From Olsenella profusa (GTDB lineage: Bacteria > Actinomycetota > Coriobacteriia > Coriobacteriales > Atopobiaceae): a stretch of 64,000 bases of DNA. Of the stretch, positions 8,518 through 17,059 are shown piece after piece; position 1 is the first letter of the stretch; every line of letters begins with the position of its first letter. Below the pieces are notes generated by a model. That model worked only from the letters and a program-made list of their open reading frames with translations. It was not told where the DNA came from and made no database searches. The stretch spans positions 1 to 64,000 of the forward strand of contig NZ_JACSNQ010000009.1 in NCBI RefSeq assembly GCF_016900315.1, given 5' to 3'. The translations under genes were made by a program, and so were the position numbers.

Positions 8518-8742
8518 GTCTCGACCCAGGTCTGTGGTTGCGGGCGGGCGTCGCCTGGCGGCAGCCGCCCAAGTCCATGCCAGACGAGGGCAAAGGGATC
8601 CACGTAAGCCCGGACGTGCGCGCCCGGGCGATCATGGCTCGTCCTAGAGGTAAGTCGCACCGCCCGTCATACGCAAGAGGCATCCGGCCTCGCGGGCGAG
8701 AGGGGCTAGAGTGGAGGCGCCGCGGCGCCGGAAGCGACGTCC
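8518..8742 (+). ncRNA. Candidate structured RNA, possibly a raiA-motif RNA
   Basis: No gene fits 8393-8819, but the sequence after TATACT folds into several local helices: GTCTG 8530-8534 with CAGAC 8581-8585; GGGCGG 8542-8547 with CCGCCC 8565-8570; GGGC 8588-8591 with GCCC 8608-8611; GGACG 8612-8616 with CGTCC 8640-8644; GAGGC 8677-8681 with GCCTC 8687-8691. The unpaired purine-rich GCAAAGGGATCCACGTAA looks like a conserved loop. raiA-motif RNAs of Firmicutes and Actinobacteria are, as I recall, found between comF and raiA/hpf, which matches this location (comF upstream, hpf one gene downstream). The family assignment is inference. Confidence 0.4.
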
Positions 8743-8819
8743 CCGGTGTGCGGGTGTGGGGGCAAAGACCAGGTCAGCTGGGTGAGACGGACCGAGTGAC
8801 ACGCGAGGGAAGAGGAACT

Positions 8820-9845
8820 ATGCCCACGAGCATCCGCAGCCGCATCCGCGCCATCGCCACGACCTTCGTCGCGCTTCTCGCCGCCGCCGGCATCGCTGGG
8901 TGCTCGGCGGGACCCGTGAACCTCGACGACTTCCTCGCGTCCACGTCCGTGGCCGACGCCCGCGCCGCGCGCCGCGACGCGCTCAGCCCCGTGGTGTCCG
9001 CCGACGCGCTGCGCCAGGCGGAGACGCTCACCGTGGGCGTCCTTGCCACGGAGACCGCGCCGCTGGCCTTCACCGCGGCGGACGGCACACAGTCGGGCAT
9101 CGACGTCGACACCGCCCACGCGCTCGCCGACGCGCTCGGGCTGCCCTCGGTGAGCTTCGTCACGGTGGCCGACGTGGCCACGGGGCTCGAGCAGAGCTGC
9201 GACGTGGTGATGGGCGTCGACGCCGACGACGCCGGCGGCTCCACGGTGGTGGGCTCCTACGCCCAGAGCGCGACGGCCCTCTTCACCCGCCAGGACGTCA
9301 CCGCGCCGATCGACGCCTCCGCCCTCACGGGCGCTACGGTGGGCATGCAGGACGGCTCGGTCTCCCAGAGCATGCTGGAGGGCTACGCCGTTGACGTGGC
9401 CGAGTCCACCTACCCCAACCTCAACGAGGCCTTCGACGCGCTCAACGCCGGCGAGGTCGACTACGTTGTCTGCGACGCCCTCTCCGGCGCCTACCTCGCC
9501 ACGGCCTATCCCGGTACCGTCTTTGCCGGCACGCTCGACGAGCCCGTCTCCCTGGGCGTGGCCGTCTCCAACGACGCGCTTGCCTCGGCTGTGGAGGGCG
9601 CGCTCTCCTCTATCCAGTCCAACGGCGTGGGCGACCTCGTGCGGTCCCGCTGGCTCGGCGCGATGCCGGCCCTCACGCCCGAGTCCCGCGTGACGGGCCT
9701 CGTCGAGCGCACCGAGGACGCGCCTGCCGATGCGCCCGCTGACGCGTCCGCCGACGGCGCTGACGACGCCGCCGCCGACGCGCCCGCCGACGACGCCGCC
9801 GCCGACGCGCCCGCCGACGACGCCGACGCAACGCCCGCCGAGTAG
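8820..9845 (+). CDS. Solute-binding lipoprotein (SBP family 3-like)
   Basis: A 341-residue exported lipoprotein with a basic N-terminus, a hydrophobic segment and the lipobox AGIAGC. The mature part resembles family 3 amino-acid-binding proteins (LTVGVLATETAPLAF, GIDVDTAHALADALG, GATVGMQDGS, GEVDYVVCD). The C-terminus is a low-complexity acidic tail of APADDAA-type repeats, about 45 residues. No ABC permease or ATPase gene is adjacent, so the transporter it serves is unknown. ATG 8820 follows GAGGGAAGAGGA. The conserved uptake-like word overlaps the signal peptide (GCGCTTCTCGCC). Confidence 0.82.
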   Translation: MPTSIRSRIRAIATTFVALLAAAGIAGCSAGPVNLDDFLASTSVADARAARRDALSPVVSADALRQAETLTVGVLATETAPLAFTAADGTQSGIDVDTAHALADALGLPSVSFVTVADVATGLEQSCDVVMGVDADDAGGSTVVGSYAQSATALFTRQDVTAPIDASALTGATVGMQDGSVSQSMLEGYAVDVAESTYPNLNEAFDALNAGEVDYVVCDALSGAYLATAYPGTVFAGTLDEPVSLGVAVSNDALASAVEGALSSIQSNGVGDLVRSRWLGAMPALTPESRVTGLVERTEDAPADAPADASADGADDAAADAPADDAAADAPADDADATPAE

Positions 9846-9967
9846 GAGCGCCCGTTCGGGAGGCTCGACCCGCCATGAGCGTGGACTGCCCCGCCCGCAA
9901 GTGGGTATCAGTGTCCTAAGGGCGCCGGTCCCATTGCCGCGCCCCTCGTCAACCGAAGGAGGTTCGC

Positions 9968-10558
9968 ATGGTGGACATCAAGATCTCGGGCCGTAAGGTG
10001 AGCGTCTCCGACTCCCTGCGCGAGCACGTGGAGGAGAAGGTGGGCAGCGCCCTCAAGGTGTTCGACATCAAGCCGATGACGTGCGACGTCGTGCTCCGCG
10101 TGGACAAGAACCCCTCCAACCCCGAGCGCAAGGCATGCGAGGTCACCGTCTTCGTGCGTGACAACGTGGTGCGCGTGGTTGCCAGCTCCGACGACATGTA
10201 CGCCGCCATCGACGAGGCCGCCGACAAGGTCACCCGGCAGCTCCGCAAGTACAAGACCCGCGTCATCGACCGCCGCCAGCGCGTCGCCCAGGCCAAGGGC
10301 GGCACCGTCACCCAGGAGGACCTCGCCGCCCTCATCGAGCCCGGCCCGGACGAGACCGACGACGACCAGCTCGTCCGCGAGAAGTACATCGACCTCGTGC
10401 CCATGACGGAGGAGGAGGCGCTCGTCCAGACCGACCTCCTCGGCCACGACTTCTACGTCTTCACCAACGCGACGACGGGCCTCATCAACGTGATCTACCA
10501 CCGTAAGAACGGCGGCTACGGAATCATCAAGCCCAAGATCGAGGAAGAGAATGAGTAG
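9968..10558 (+). CDS. hpf: Ribosome hibernation promoting factor, long form
   Basis: A 196-residue HPF/RaiA-family protein. The N-terminal S30AE domain (MVDIKISGRKVSVSDSLR, about 1-105) binds the decoding region. The C-terminal domain (about 135-196, ending VYHRKNGGYGIIKP-like) mediates 100S ribosome dimers in long-form HPF. ATG 9968 is preceded by a strong GAAGGAGG. A TATCAG hexamer near 9907 may be its -10. The last codons overlap the degV start by 8 bases, suggesting coupling. Confidence 0.95.
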   Translation: MVDIKISGRKVSVSDSLREHVEEKVGSALKVFDIKPMTCDVVLRVDKNPSNPERKACEVTVFVRDNVVRVVASSDDMYAAIDEAADKVTRQLRKYKTRVIDRRQRVAQAKGGTVTQEDLAALIEPGPDETDDDQLVREKYIDLVPMTEEEALVQTDLLGHDFYVFTNATTGLINVIYHRKNGGYGIIKPKIEEENE

Positions 10559-11696
10559 CAGCACCCAGCAGGAACTGAGCGAGAAGAACCACGAGGCGGC
10601 CCCCGACGAGGGGGCCGCTCCCGCGTCGGTCCCGGGCGCGGCTGACGCGCCCGCCGCGGCAGCCGCATCGTCGCCCGCCGCCGCGCCCGCCCAGCCCGTC
10701 GACAACGGCCCGGCCACCGAGGAGGTCGCGCACCTGGGGAAGGCCTACCACCGCGCGTCCAACGTGCGCATCATCGTGGACTCCTGCGCGGACTTCGCGC
10801 CGGAGGTCGCCGAGGCGCTGGGCGTGGAGGTGGTGAGCTTCTCCTACGTCATGGGCGGGGAGGAGCACGCCGACGACCTCTGGCGCTCCATGACGCCGCA
10901 GGAGTTCTACGGCCGCATGCGCGCCGGCGAGTACGCCACCACCTCGGCCGTGACGCCCGGTCACTACCTGGAGGTCTTCGAGCGCGCCGCCCAGGAGGGC
11001 ACGCCGACGGTCTACCTGGCCTTCACGCGTGGCCTCTCCTCGAGCGTGGACACCGCGCGCCAGGCGGCCGACATGGTGCGACAGGACCACCCGGACTTTG
11101 AGATCTACGTGGTGGACAACCTCTGCCCGTCGGCCGCCGCCGAGCTCCTTGCCATCGAGGCGGTGCACCAGGCGGCCAGCGGGCTCACCGCCAGGGAGCT
11201 CGTGGCGTGGGCCGAGGAGGCCCGCTACTACATACAGGGCTACTTCACCCTGGAGTCCTTCGACGCGCTGGCCCGCGGCGGGCGCATCCCGCCGGCGGCT
11301 GCGCAGGTGGGAGGCAAGCTCGACGTCAAGCCGGAGCTTTCCTACGACCTCAACGGCGCGCTGACCCTGCGTGGGCTGTGCCGCGGCCGCAAGAAGGCCC
11401 TGCGCGCCATCATCGCCGACTTCAAGGCCAACTACCTCGGCGCCGAGGGCGGGGACAACCGCCTGCCCATCGGCATCGTCTCGACGGACGCCGAGAAGGA
11501 CGCGCGCTGGCTGGCCGACCAGATTCGCAAGGAGCCCGGCTGCTCCGACGTGCCGATCATCTACAGCTCGGTCTCCCCGGTCGTCGGCGCCCACGTGGGG
11601 CCCGGCATGGTGGCCGTGGTCTTCTGGGGCAAGGACCGACGAGAGGCGCTCTCGTTCACCGACCGGATCGCCCGCCGCGTGCGGGGCGAGCGCTAG
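10551..11696 (+). CDS. DegV-family fatty-acid-binding protein
   Basis: A 381-residue DegV protein: IIVDSCADF, TSAVTPGHYLEVF, TRGLSSSVDTA, VVDNLCPSAA and LARGGRIPPAAA are family signatures. DegV/FakB proteins bind a fatty acid and can present it to a fatty acid kinase; no FakA gene is in the window. The first 65 residues are a low-complexity Ala/Pro-rich tail that includes SEKN, encoded by a GCGAGAAGAAC word. The start overlaps hpf. Confidence 0.9.
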   Translation: MSSSTQQELSEKNHEAAPDEGAAPASVPGAADAPAAAAASSPAAAPAQPVDNGPATEEVAHLGKAYHRASNVRIIVDSCADFAPEVAEALGVEVVSFSYVMGGEEHADDLWRSMTPQEFYGRMRAGEYATTSAVTPGHYLEVFERAAQEGTPTVYLAFTRGLSSSVDTARQAADMVRQDHPDFEIYVVDNLCPSAAAELLAIEAVHQAASGLTARELVAWAEEARYYIQGYFTLESFDALARGGRIPPAAAQVGGKLDVKPELSYDLNGALTLRGLCRGRKKALRAIIADFKANYLGAEGGDNRLPIGIVSTDAEKDARWLADQIRKEPGCSDVPIIYSSVSPVVGAHVGPGMVAVVFWGKDRREALSFTDRIARRVRGER

Positions 11697-11778
11697 CCCC
11701 GCACGCAGGCCTGCCCGCGGCCGGCCACGAGGGCGCGCCCGCACTAGGTAGGCTGCGGAGGGGGCGTGGCCGTGAGGA

Positions 11779-11839
11779 ACGGAGGCGTCTGTCACACAGG
11801 CAGGTGGGGTAAGCTAGCCTATGTGACAGACGCCTCCGT
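11779..11839. promoter_or_regulatory. Perfect 18-bp inverted repeat before the His/Cys-tailed dehydrogenase
   Basis: ACGGAGGCGTCTGTCACA (11779-11796) is the exact reverse complement of 11822-11839. The loop of 25 bases contains the A+T-richer TAAGCTAGCCTA, which could hold a -10. There is no T-run, so it could be an operator or an RNA attenuator rather than a simple terminator. Confidence 0.7.
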
Positions 11840-11890
11840 CCCCGTGCCGTGCCCCGGCGCGAGGCCCCGGAAGAAAGGAACCCCACACAC

Positions 11891-13039
11891 ATGACTCACA
11901 CCCGCATCCGCAAGGTCGCCCTCATCGGTACCGGCATCATGGGCGCGCCGATCGGCGGCCACATCCTGGACGCCGGCTTCGACCTCACGGTCCACAACCG
12001 CACGCGCGAGAAGGCCGAGGGGCTTCTCGCCCGGGGCGCGCACTGGGCGGACAGCCCCGCCGCCGCGGCGGCCGACGCCGACGTGGTGCTCACGATGGTG
12101 GGCTACCCCAGCGACGTCGAGGACGTCTACCTGGCCACCGACGGGCTCATCCGCGCGGCGAGGAAGGGCGCCTGGCTCATCGACCTCACCACGAGCTCCC
12201 CGCAGCTCGCGCGCGACATCCACGACGCCGCCGAGGTCGAGGACAAGCACGCCTTCGACTGTCCGGTCACGGGCGGCGAGCAGGGCGCCGTCGACGGCAC
12301 CCTCACGCTCATCATGGGCGTCACCGAGCAGGAGGCCGCGCCGGTGCTGCCGCTGCTGGAGTGCTTCTCCAGCCGTCGCTTCTACTTCGACGTGCCGGGC
12401 GGCGGCCAGACGGCCAAGCTCTGCAACCAGGTGAGCCTCGCCTCCTGCATGGTGGGCTACGCCGACGCCGTGGCCCTCGCCGAGCAGTCCGGCATCGACG
12501 TGGACCGCATGCTCGAGGTGCTCGCCTGCGGCACGGGCGGCTCCGGCGCTTCAAAGACCCTGGCGCCGCGCTCGGTGGCCGGCGACTTCAAGCCCGGCTT
12601 CATGGCCGAGCACCTGCGCAAGGACATCGCGCTCGCGCTCTCGCGTTCCGAGGACCTCGACATCACGCTGCCTGGCGCCGAGACGGCCTTCACGCTCTTC
12701 GACATGCTCTGCCAGATCGGCGGCGCGCGCATGGGCACCCAGGCCATCACCCTGCTCTACGACGACGAGGCCACCTGCACCGCCGCCGGGCTCGACTGGT
12801 CGCTGCTCGATCAGGACGAGGAGGACGGCTGCGGCTGCGGGCACGACCACGGCGACGGCCACGAGTGCCACTGCGGCTACGACCATCACGAGGACGGCCA
12901 CGAGTGCCACTGCGGCCACGACCACGCCGGCGAGAAGGACCACGAGTGCTGCGGCGGTCACGGCGACGACCACGAGTGCTGCGGCGGTCACAGTCACCAC
13001 GAGGACGGCCACGAGTGCCACTGCCACCACGAGGGCTAG
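11891..13039 (+). CDS. Beta-hydroxyacid dehydrogenase with a His/Cys-rich metal-binding tail
   Basis: Residues 1-305 form a normal 3-hydroxyisobutyrate/tartronate-semialdehyde-type NAD(P) dehydrogenase: GTGIMGAPIG, VHNRT, DLTTSSP, CPVTGGEQGA and GGGQTAKLCNQ with the catalytic lysine. The last 74 residues are unrelated, with about 20 His and 12 Cys in repeats such as DGHECHC (three times) and DHECCGGH (twice). Such tails bind Ni, Zn or Cu in proteins like Hpn or SlyD; a metal-store role here is inference. GEKD in the tail comes from GGCGAGAAGGAC. ATG 11891 follows AAAGGA at 11 bases. A perfect inverted repeat lies upstream. Confidence 0.9.
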   Translation: MTHTRIRKVALIGTGIMGAPIGGHILDAGFDLTVHNRTREKAEGLLARGAHWADSPAAAAADADVVLTMVGYPSDVEDVYLATDGLIRAARKGAWLIDLTTSSPQLARDIHDAAEVEDKHAFDCPVTGGEQGAVDGTLTLIMGVTEQEAAPVLPLLECFSSRRFYFDVPGGGQTAKLCNQVSLASCMVGYADAVALAEQSGIDVDRMLEVLACGTGGSGASKTLAPRSVAGDFKPGFMAEHLRKDIALALSRSEDLDITLPGAETAFTLFDMLCQIGGARMGTQAITLLYDDEATCTAAGLDWSLLDQDEEDGCGCGHDHGDGHECHCGYDHHEDGHECHCGHDHAGEKDHECCGGHGDDHECCGGHSHHEDGHECHCHHEG

Positions 13040-13176
13040 CCGCGAGGGCCTGCCCGCGTACGCCCTAGCACCCGCACGCGCCCAGCGGCGCCCGCACGCC
13101 CCGGCGCAGGAGCGACCTGCAGCCCGCGGGTTCTTCTCGCCTGGCCGCCTGAAGGAGAAAGAAGGAACCACCGACC

Positions 13177-13959
13177 TTGAACGAAAACGACATCCCCCAG
13201 AGCTCCATCGCGGTGCTCATCGACTACGAGAACCTGGCGCTCGGCACCGGGAGGCGCAAGCGCAACGGCCACCAGGAGCCGGGCCCGCTGCCCGACGTCA
13301 AGCTCATCCTGGAGCGCCTGGTGGACAAGGGCCGCATCACGGCCAAGCGCGCCTACTGCGACTGGCAGCGCTTCTCCGACGCGGTGACGCCGCTCCACGA
13401 GCTCGGCATCGAGCTCATCGAGATCCCGGACCGCGCCTACACGGGCAAGAACTCCGCCGACATCCGCCTGGCGGTGGACGCCATGGAGATCTGCCTGACC
13501 AAGGACCACATCGACACCTTTGCCATCCTCTCCGGGGACTCGGACTTCTCGCCGCTCGTCTCCAAGCTCAAGGAGTTTGGCAAGACGGTCATCGGCGTGG
13601 GCATGAAGGAGGCCACGAGCTCGCTGCTCACCGAGGTCTGCGACGAGTTCCTCTTCTACGAGGACCTCACGCGCGGCGCCGGCATCCCGGACTTCACGTC
13701 CAAGGTCCCCAAGGAGCGCCAGGAGTGCTACCAGCTGCTCTTTGAGACCATCGACGCCCTGCAGCGCGAGAGCGACGGCTTCATCCTGGCCTCGCGTCTC
13801 AAGGACACCATGAAGCGCAAGCGCCCGCAGTTCGCCGAGGGCACCTACGGGTACCGCTCGTTCACGGCGCTTCTGCGCGAGGCGTCCAAGCTTGGCTTCA
13901 TCGAGATTCACCAGGACCCCAAGAGCGGCACCGCCGTGGTCGACGGGTTCTGCGAGTAA
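13177..13959 (+). CDS. NYN-domain RNase-like protein with OST-HTH (LOTUS) domain
   Basis: A 260-residue protein. Residues about 8-155 form a NYN/PIN-like nuclease domain with acidic residues in LIDYEN, NSADIRLAVDA and SGDSDF. Residues about 180-258 resemble an OST-HTH/LOTUS RNA-binding module (GYRSFTALLREASKLGFIEI). The combination points to RNA processing or decay. The start is TTG 13177, chosen because GAAGGAGAAAGAAGGA precedes it and the frame has no earlier ATG with a site. The gene begins about 140 bases after the dehydrogenase and ends 9 bases before the next gene. Confidence 0.85.
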   Translation: MNENDIPQSSIAVLIDYENLALGTGRRKRNGHQEPGPLPDVKLILERLVDKGRITAKRAYCDWQRFSDAVTPLHELGIELIEIPDRAYTGKNSADIRLAVDAMEICLTKDHIDTFAILSGDSDFSPLVSKLKEFGKTVIGVGMKEATSSLLTEVCDEFLFYEDLTRGAGIPDFTSKVPKERQECYQLLFETIDALQRESDGFILASRLKDTMKRKRPQFAEGTYGYRSFTALLREASKLGFIEIHQDPKSGTAVVDGFCE

Positions 13960-13968
13960 GGAGGACTC

Positions 13969-14532
13969 ATGGCAGATGTGGACAGCTCGCAGATCGCGGG
14001 CCTTGTGAAGGAGCTCTCGGGCGCAAGCAGGAGGCGCCGCCAGGAGGTCGCGCACCAGCTGGCGCTCGCGGCCAAGGCGCGGCCGCAGATCATGCTCGAC
14101 TACGTGGACGAGCTCGTCGACGCGCTCTACCGCCCGGAGGCCCAGACGCGCTGGGAGGTGCTCGACGCCCTCTCGGCCGTGGCCGAGGTGGAGCCCGACC
14201 GTGTGACGGGCGCCTTCGACGGCGCGGAGGCGTCGCTTTTTGACGACGGCTCGGCCACGGTGCGCCTGGCGGCCTTCGTCTTCCTGTGCCGGCTCTCCGC
14301 GAGCTCGGCGGAGCGCTCCGACGAGGCCTGGCCGCTGCTCGACGAGGCCATCCAGTGCTACCACGGCGACGCCGAGTACCGCGACATGCTCGTGGCGCTG
14401 CTCTCCGTGGCGCGCGGCGCGGCCTCCGAGGCCACCAAGAAGGCCCTTGGCGCGCGCGTGAAGTTCGACGCCGAGAACGGCTCCGGCTACGTCAAGACCC
14501 TCTCGCAGGAGATCGTCGACGCGCTGAAGTAG
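13969..14532 (+). CDS. HEAT-repeat-like helical protein, unknown function
   Basis: A 187-residue, all-helical, leucine/alanine-rich protein with units such as LSGASRRRRQEVAHQLALAA and TRWEVLDALSAVAE that resemble HEAT repeats. No signal or membrane segment. It starts nine bases after the NYN gene behind AAGGAGG, so the two are probably co-transcribed and might form a complex. No family was recognised with certainty. Confidence 0.75.
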   Translation: MADVDSSQIAGLVKELSGASRRRRQEVAHQLALAAKARPQIMLDYVDELVDALYRPEAQTRWEVLDALSAVAEVEPDRVTGAFDGAEASLFDDGSATVRLAAFVFLCRLSASSAERSDEAWPLLDEAIQCYHGDAEYRDMLVALLSVARGAASEATKKALGARVKFDAENGSGYVKTLSQEIVDALK

Positions 14533-14768
14533 GGCGCTTCGGGCTGGGGCGGCGGTGCGCGGGCGGTCGGGCCCGCCGCCGCGCGGGCAGCCGGGCCCGT
14601 CCGTCCGCCGCCGTGGCGGGCCCCTTCCGGGCCGCCCGCTTTCAGGCGCGTCGGAGCGTTGTGCGGCCCCTGTGCCGCCCGCGGCGCGCGCCGGCCGGCG
14701 GCGTAGAATCAGACAGACTGCGTACCTGCGGCCCGCCGACCGGCGGGCCCGACCATGAGGGGGGACCC

Positions 14769-15722
14769 ATGGCAGACCCACGTCTTGCTGAGCACAAGGG
14801 CGCTGGCGAGAAGAACGACGAGAAGCGCGCGAACAAGGCGGGCTCCGCGGACAAGGCCGGCGGGGCCGCGGAAAAGCCCGCCGCGCGCCACGGCCACGTG
14901 CTGCCGACCCCGGCCTGGGTGGCCGTGTGCGTGGCGGTCCTGGTGATCGGCGTGCTCGCGGGGCACTTCCTGCTGGGAGGGCCCGGCGGCGTCTCCCTTG
15001 CCGGGCGCACGACCCTCTCCGCCGCCGAGCTCGACAGTACCGTGGCAACCTACACCTACGAGGGCCGCACCAACAACATCACCGCGCGCGAGGTTCTCGA
15101 GGAGGCCAACGGCTCCGCGCTCGGCGCCAACGACGACGGTACCTACAACGTGCCCGCCGCCTCCGACGTGGTGGCCTACGCGCAGAACCAGATCCTGCTG
15201 GCCCAGGCCGAGGACCAGGGCATCACCGTCTCCGACGACGAGCTCTCGGACTTTGCGAGCTCCAACTTCGGCACGGACGACTTCGACACCATCGCCGCAA
15301 GCTACGGCGTCGACGCGGACACGGTGAGGAGCATGCTGCGCGAGACGCTCACCGTCCGCAAGCTCCAGGACAGCGTGGTGACCACCGAGCTGCCCGAGCA
15401 GCCCACCCAGCCCGCGGAGCCCGCCGAGGGCCAGGAGGACACCCCCACCGCCGACTACGCGAGCTACGTGATTGCCCTTCTCGGCGACGAGTGGGACGCC
15501 GACGCCAACGACTGGGCACGCACGGACGGGGACTACTACGCCACCCTCTCCAGCTACGAGATCACCAACGACGCGGCCACCTACGCGGCGGCGAGCGCGG
15601 CCTACTCGGTGGCGTCGAGCCTCTACCAGAACGCCTACGCGCAGCGCTCCACGGAGTGGAACTCCTACACGGACGCGCTGCTCTCCCAGGCCACCATCCA
15701 GCTCGGGTCGCTGGCGGAGTAG
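14769..15722 (+). CDS. Membrane-anchored SurA-N-like protein
   Basis: A 317-residue protein with a charged cytoplasmic tail (about 1-48, containing GAGEKNDEK from the GGCGAGAAGAAC word), one membrane segment (about 50-72) and an exported part. The region ITVSDDELSDFASSNFG to MLRETLTVRKLQDSVV looks like the helical SurA N-terminal chaperone fold. No peptidyl-prolyl isomerase domain follows. A role in export-linked folding is plausible but unproven. ATG 14769 follows GAGGGGGG; TAGAAT near 14704 could be its -10. Confidence 0.75.
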   Translation: MADPRLAEHKGAGEKNDEKRANKAGSADKAGGAAEKPAARHGHVLPTPAWVAVCVAVLVIGVLAGHFLLGGPGGVSLAGRTTLSAAELDSTVATYTYEGRTNNITAREVLEEANGSALGANDDGTYNVPAASDVVAYAQNQILLAQAEDQGITVSDDELSDFASSNFGTDDFDTIAASYGVDADTVRSMLRETLTVRKLQDSVVTTELPEQPTQPAEPAEGQEDTPTADYASYVIALLGDEWDADANDWARTDGDYYATLSSYEITNDAATYAAASAAYSVASSLYQNAYAQRSTEWNSYTDALLSQATIQLGSLAE

Positions 15723-15741
15723 GGGAGCGAGGGGGCTCAGG

Positions 15742-16932
15742 ATGCGCGTGGCGATAAGCTCCTGCCTGCTGGGCGCCCCGGTCCGCTATGACGGTGGCGC
15801 CAAGCCCTGCACCGAGGTGATCGAGCTGGCGGGCAAGGTCGACGTGTGCCGCGTCTGCCCAGAGACGGCGAGCGGCCTCCCCGTGCCGCGCCCGCCCGCG
15901 GAGCAGCGCGAGGGCCGCGTGTTTCTTGCCGACGGGCGCGACGTGACCGAGGACTTTGCCCGGGGCTCCGAGCGCTGCCTGGCGACGGTGCGCCGCACGC
16001 GGCCCACTTTGGCCGTGCTCAAGGCAAAGAGCCCGTCGTGCGGCGTCGGTCTGGTCTACGATGGAACCTACTCTGGAAGACTGATACCGGGCCAGGGCGT
16101 CTTTGCCGAGCGGCTCGGGAGGGAGGGGATCTGCGTGGTCACCGAGGACACCGTCAAGGCGTGCAAGCCGAGCGTCGAGCACCCTGTTGCCATCGTGCTG
16201 GGAAGCGGGCTGGGGCACCTGGGCCAGCTCGTGCGCCCCGTGCGCCGGATCGACTACCGTGACATTGATGGCTTCCCCGTGGGCGCGCGCCCCGTGGCGG
16301 GGCACCGCTTCGAGGCCACCGTGGGCACCATCGACGACGTGCCGGTGGTGGTCTATCCCGGCCGCATCCACCTCTACCAGGGCTACTCCGCCGCCGAGGT
16401 GACCTCGCTCGTGCGCCACGCTCACCACCTGGGCTGTCGCGACATCGTCTTTGCCTGCGCTACGGGCGCGGTGCCGGGCCAGGCGCACGTGGGCCTGGGC
16501 ATCCTCACGGACCAGATTAACCTCACCGGGCACAACCCGCTGGCCGAGTGGGAGGGCCTGCGCGACGTGGAGAGCCCCTTCGTGGACATGAACGAGGCCT
16601 ACTCGCCCTACCTGCGAACCATCGCGCGCGGGGTGGCCGACGACCTGGGCGTCGCCGTGGAGGAGGGCGTCTACGCGGGCGTGTTGGGGCCGTGCTTCGA
16701 GACGCCGGCCGAGGTGGCGGCGCTGCGCGCCCTGGGCGTCTCCTACGTGGGCATGTCCACGGTGAACGAGGTCATCATGGCAAAGGCGCTCGGGATGAAC
16801 GTGCTCGGGCTCACGCTCGCGGCCAACGAGTCCGGCGCGCCGGCGGTCTCCCACGAGAGCGTGCTCGCGGCGGCCGAGGGCCACGCCGAGGACTTCGAGC
16901 GTCTCGTCCGCGGCGTGCTGCGCCTGCTGTAG
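15742..16932 (+). CDS. Fusion of DUF523/TudS-like desulfidase and purine nucleoside phosphorylase
   Basis: A 396-residue two-domain protein. Residues 1-145 are DUF523: ISSCLLG (Cys8), CRVCPE (Cys39, Glu41), LKAKSPSCG (Cys100). These correspond to the Fe-S ligands and active-site motif of the thiouracil desulfidase TudS. Residues 150-396 are a trimeric-type purine nucleoside phosphorylase: VLGSGLG, GRIHLYQGYS, NEAYSPYLR, GPCFETPAEV, VGMSTVNEV. In typical PunA the STxPE motif has Pro, here Asn. The pairing suggests removal of sulfur from thio-nucleobases coupled to nucleoside phosphorolysis, which is inference. ATG 15742 follows GAGGGGG. Confidence 0.88.
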   Translation: MRVAISSCLLGAPVRYDGGAKPCTEVIELAGKVDVCRVCPETASGLPVPRPPAEQREGRVFLADGRDVTEDFARGSERCLATVRRTRPTLAVLKAKSPSCGVGLVYDGTYSGRLIPGQGVFAERLGREGICVVTEDTVKACKPSVEHPVAIVLGSGLGHLGQLVRPVRRIDYRDIDGFPVGARPVAGHRFEATVGTIDDVPVVVYPGRIHLYQGYSAAEVTSLVRHAHHLGCRDIVFACATGAVPGQAHVGLGILTDQINLTGHNPLAEWEGLRDVESPFVDMNEAYSPYLRTIARGVADDLGVAVEEGVYAGVLGPCFETPAEVAALRALGVSYVGMSTVNEVIMAKALGMNVLGLTLAANESGAPAVSHESVLAAAEGHAEDFERLVRGVLRLL

Positions 16933-16988
16933 AGGGGGCGTGGCGGGCTGCGCGGCCCTTCTCGCCGCCCCGGCCGCCGGCGCCGGCG

Positions 16989-17011
16989 TCCTTCTCGCCG
17001 GCGAGAAAAAC
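16989..17011. repeat. Head-to-head pair of the GGCGAGAAG word
   Basis: TCCTTCTCGCC at 16989-16999 is followed immediately by GGCGAGAAAAAC at 17000-17011, making a perfect inner hairpin after the nucleoside phosphorylase gene. A second CTTCTCGCC at 16968 follows the small hairpin GGGCTGCGCGGCCC. Confidence 0.75.
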
Positions 17012-17016
17012 AGGGC

Positions 17017-17045
17017 TTGCGTGGCACCGTCGCTTACCGTATAGT
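17017..17045 (+). promoter_or_regulatory. Promoter of tRNA-Thr
   Basis: TTGCGT (17017-17022) and TATAGT (17040-17045) are separated by 17 bases and lie just ahead of the tRNA. Confidence 0.7.
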
Positions 17046-17059
17046 AGTTAGCCGCTTAC

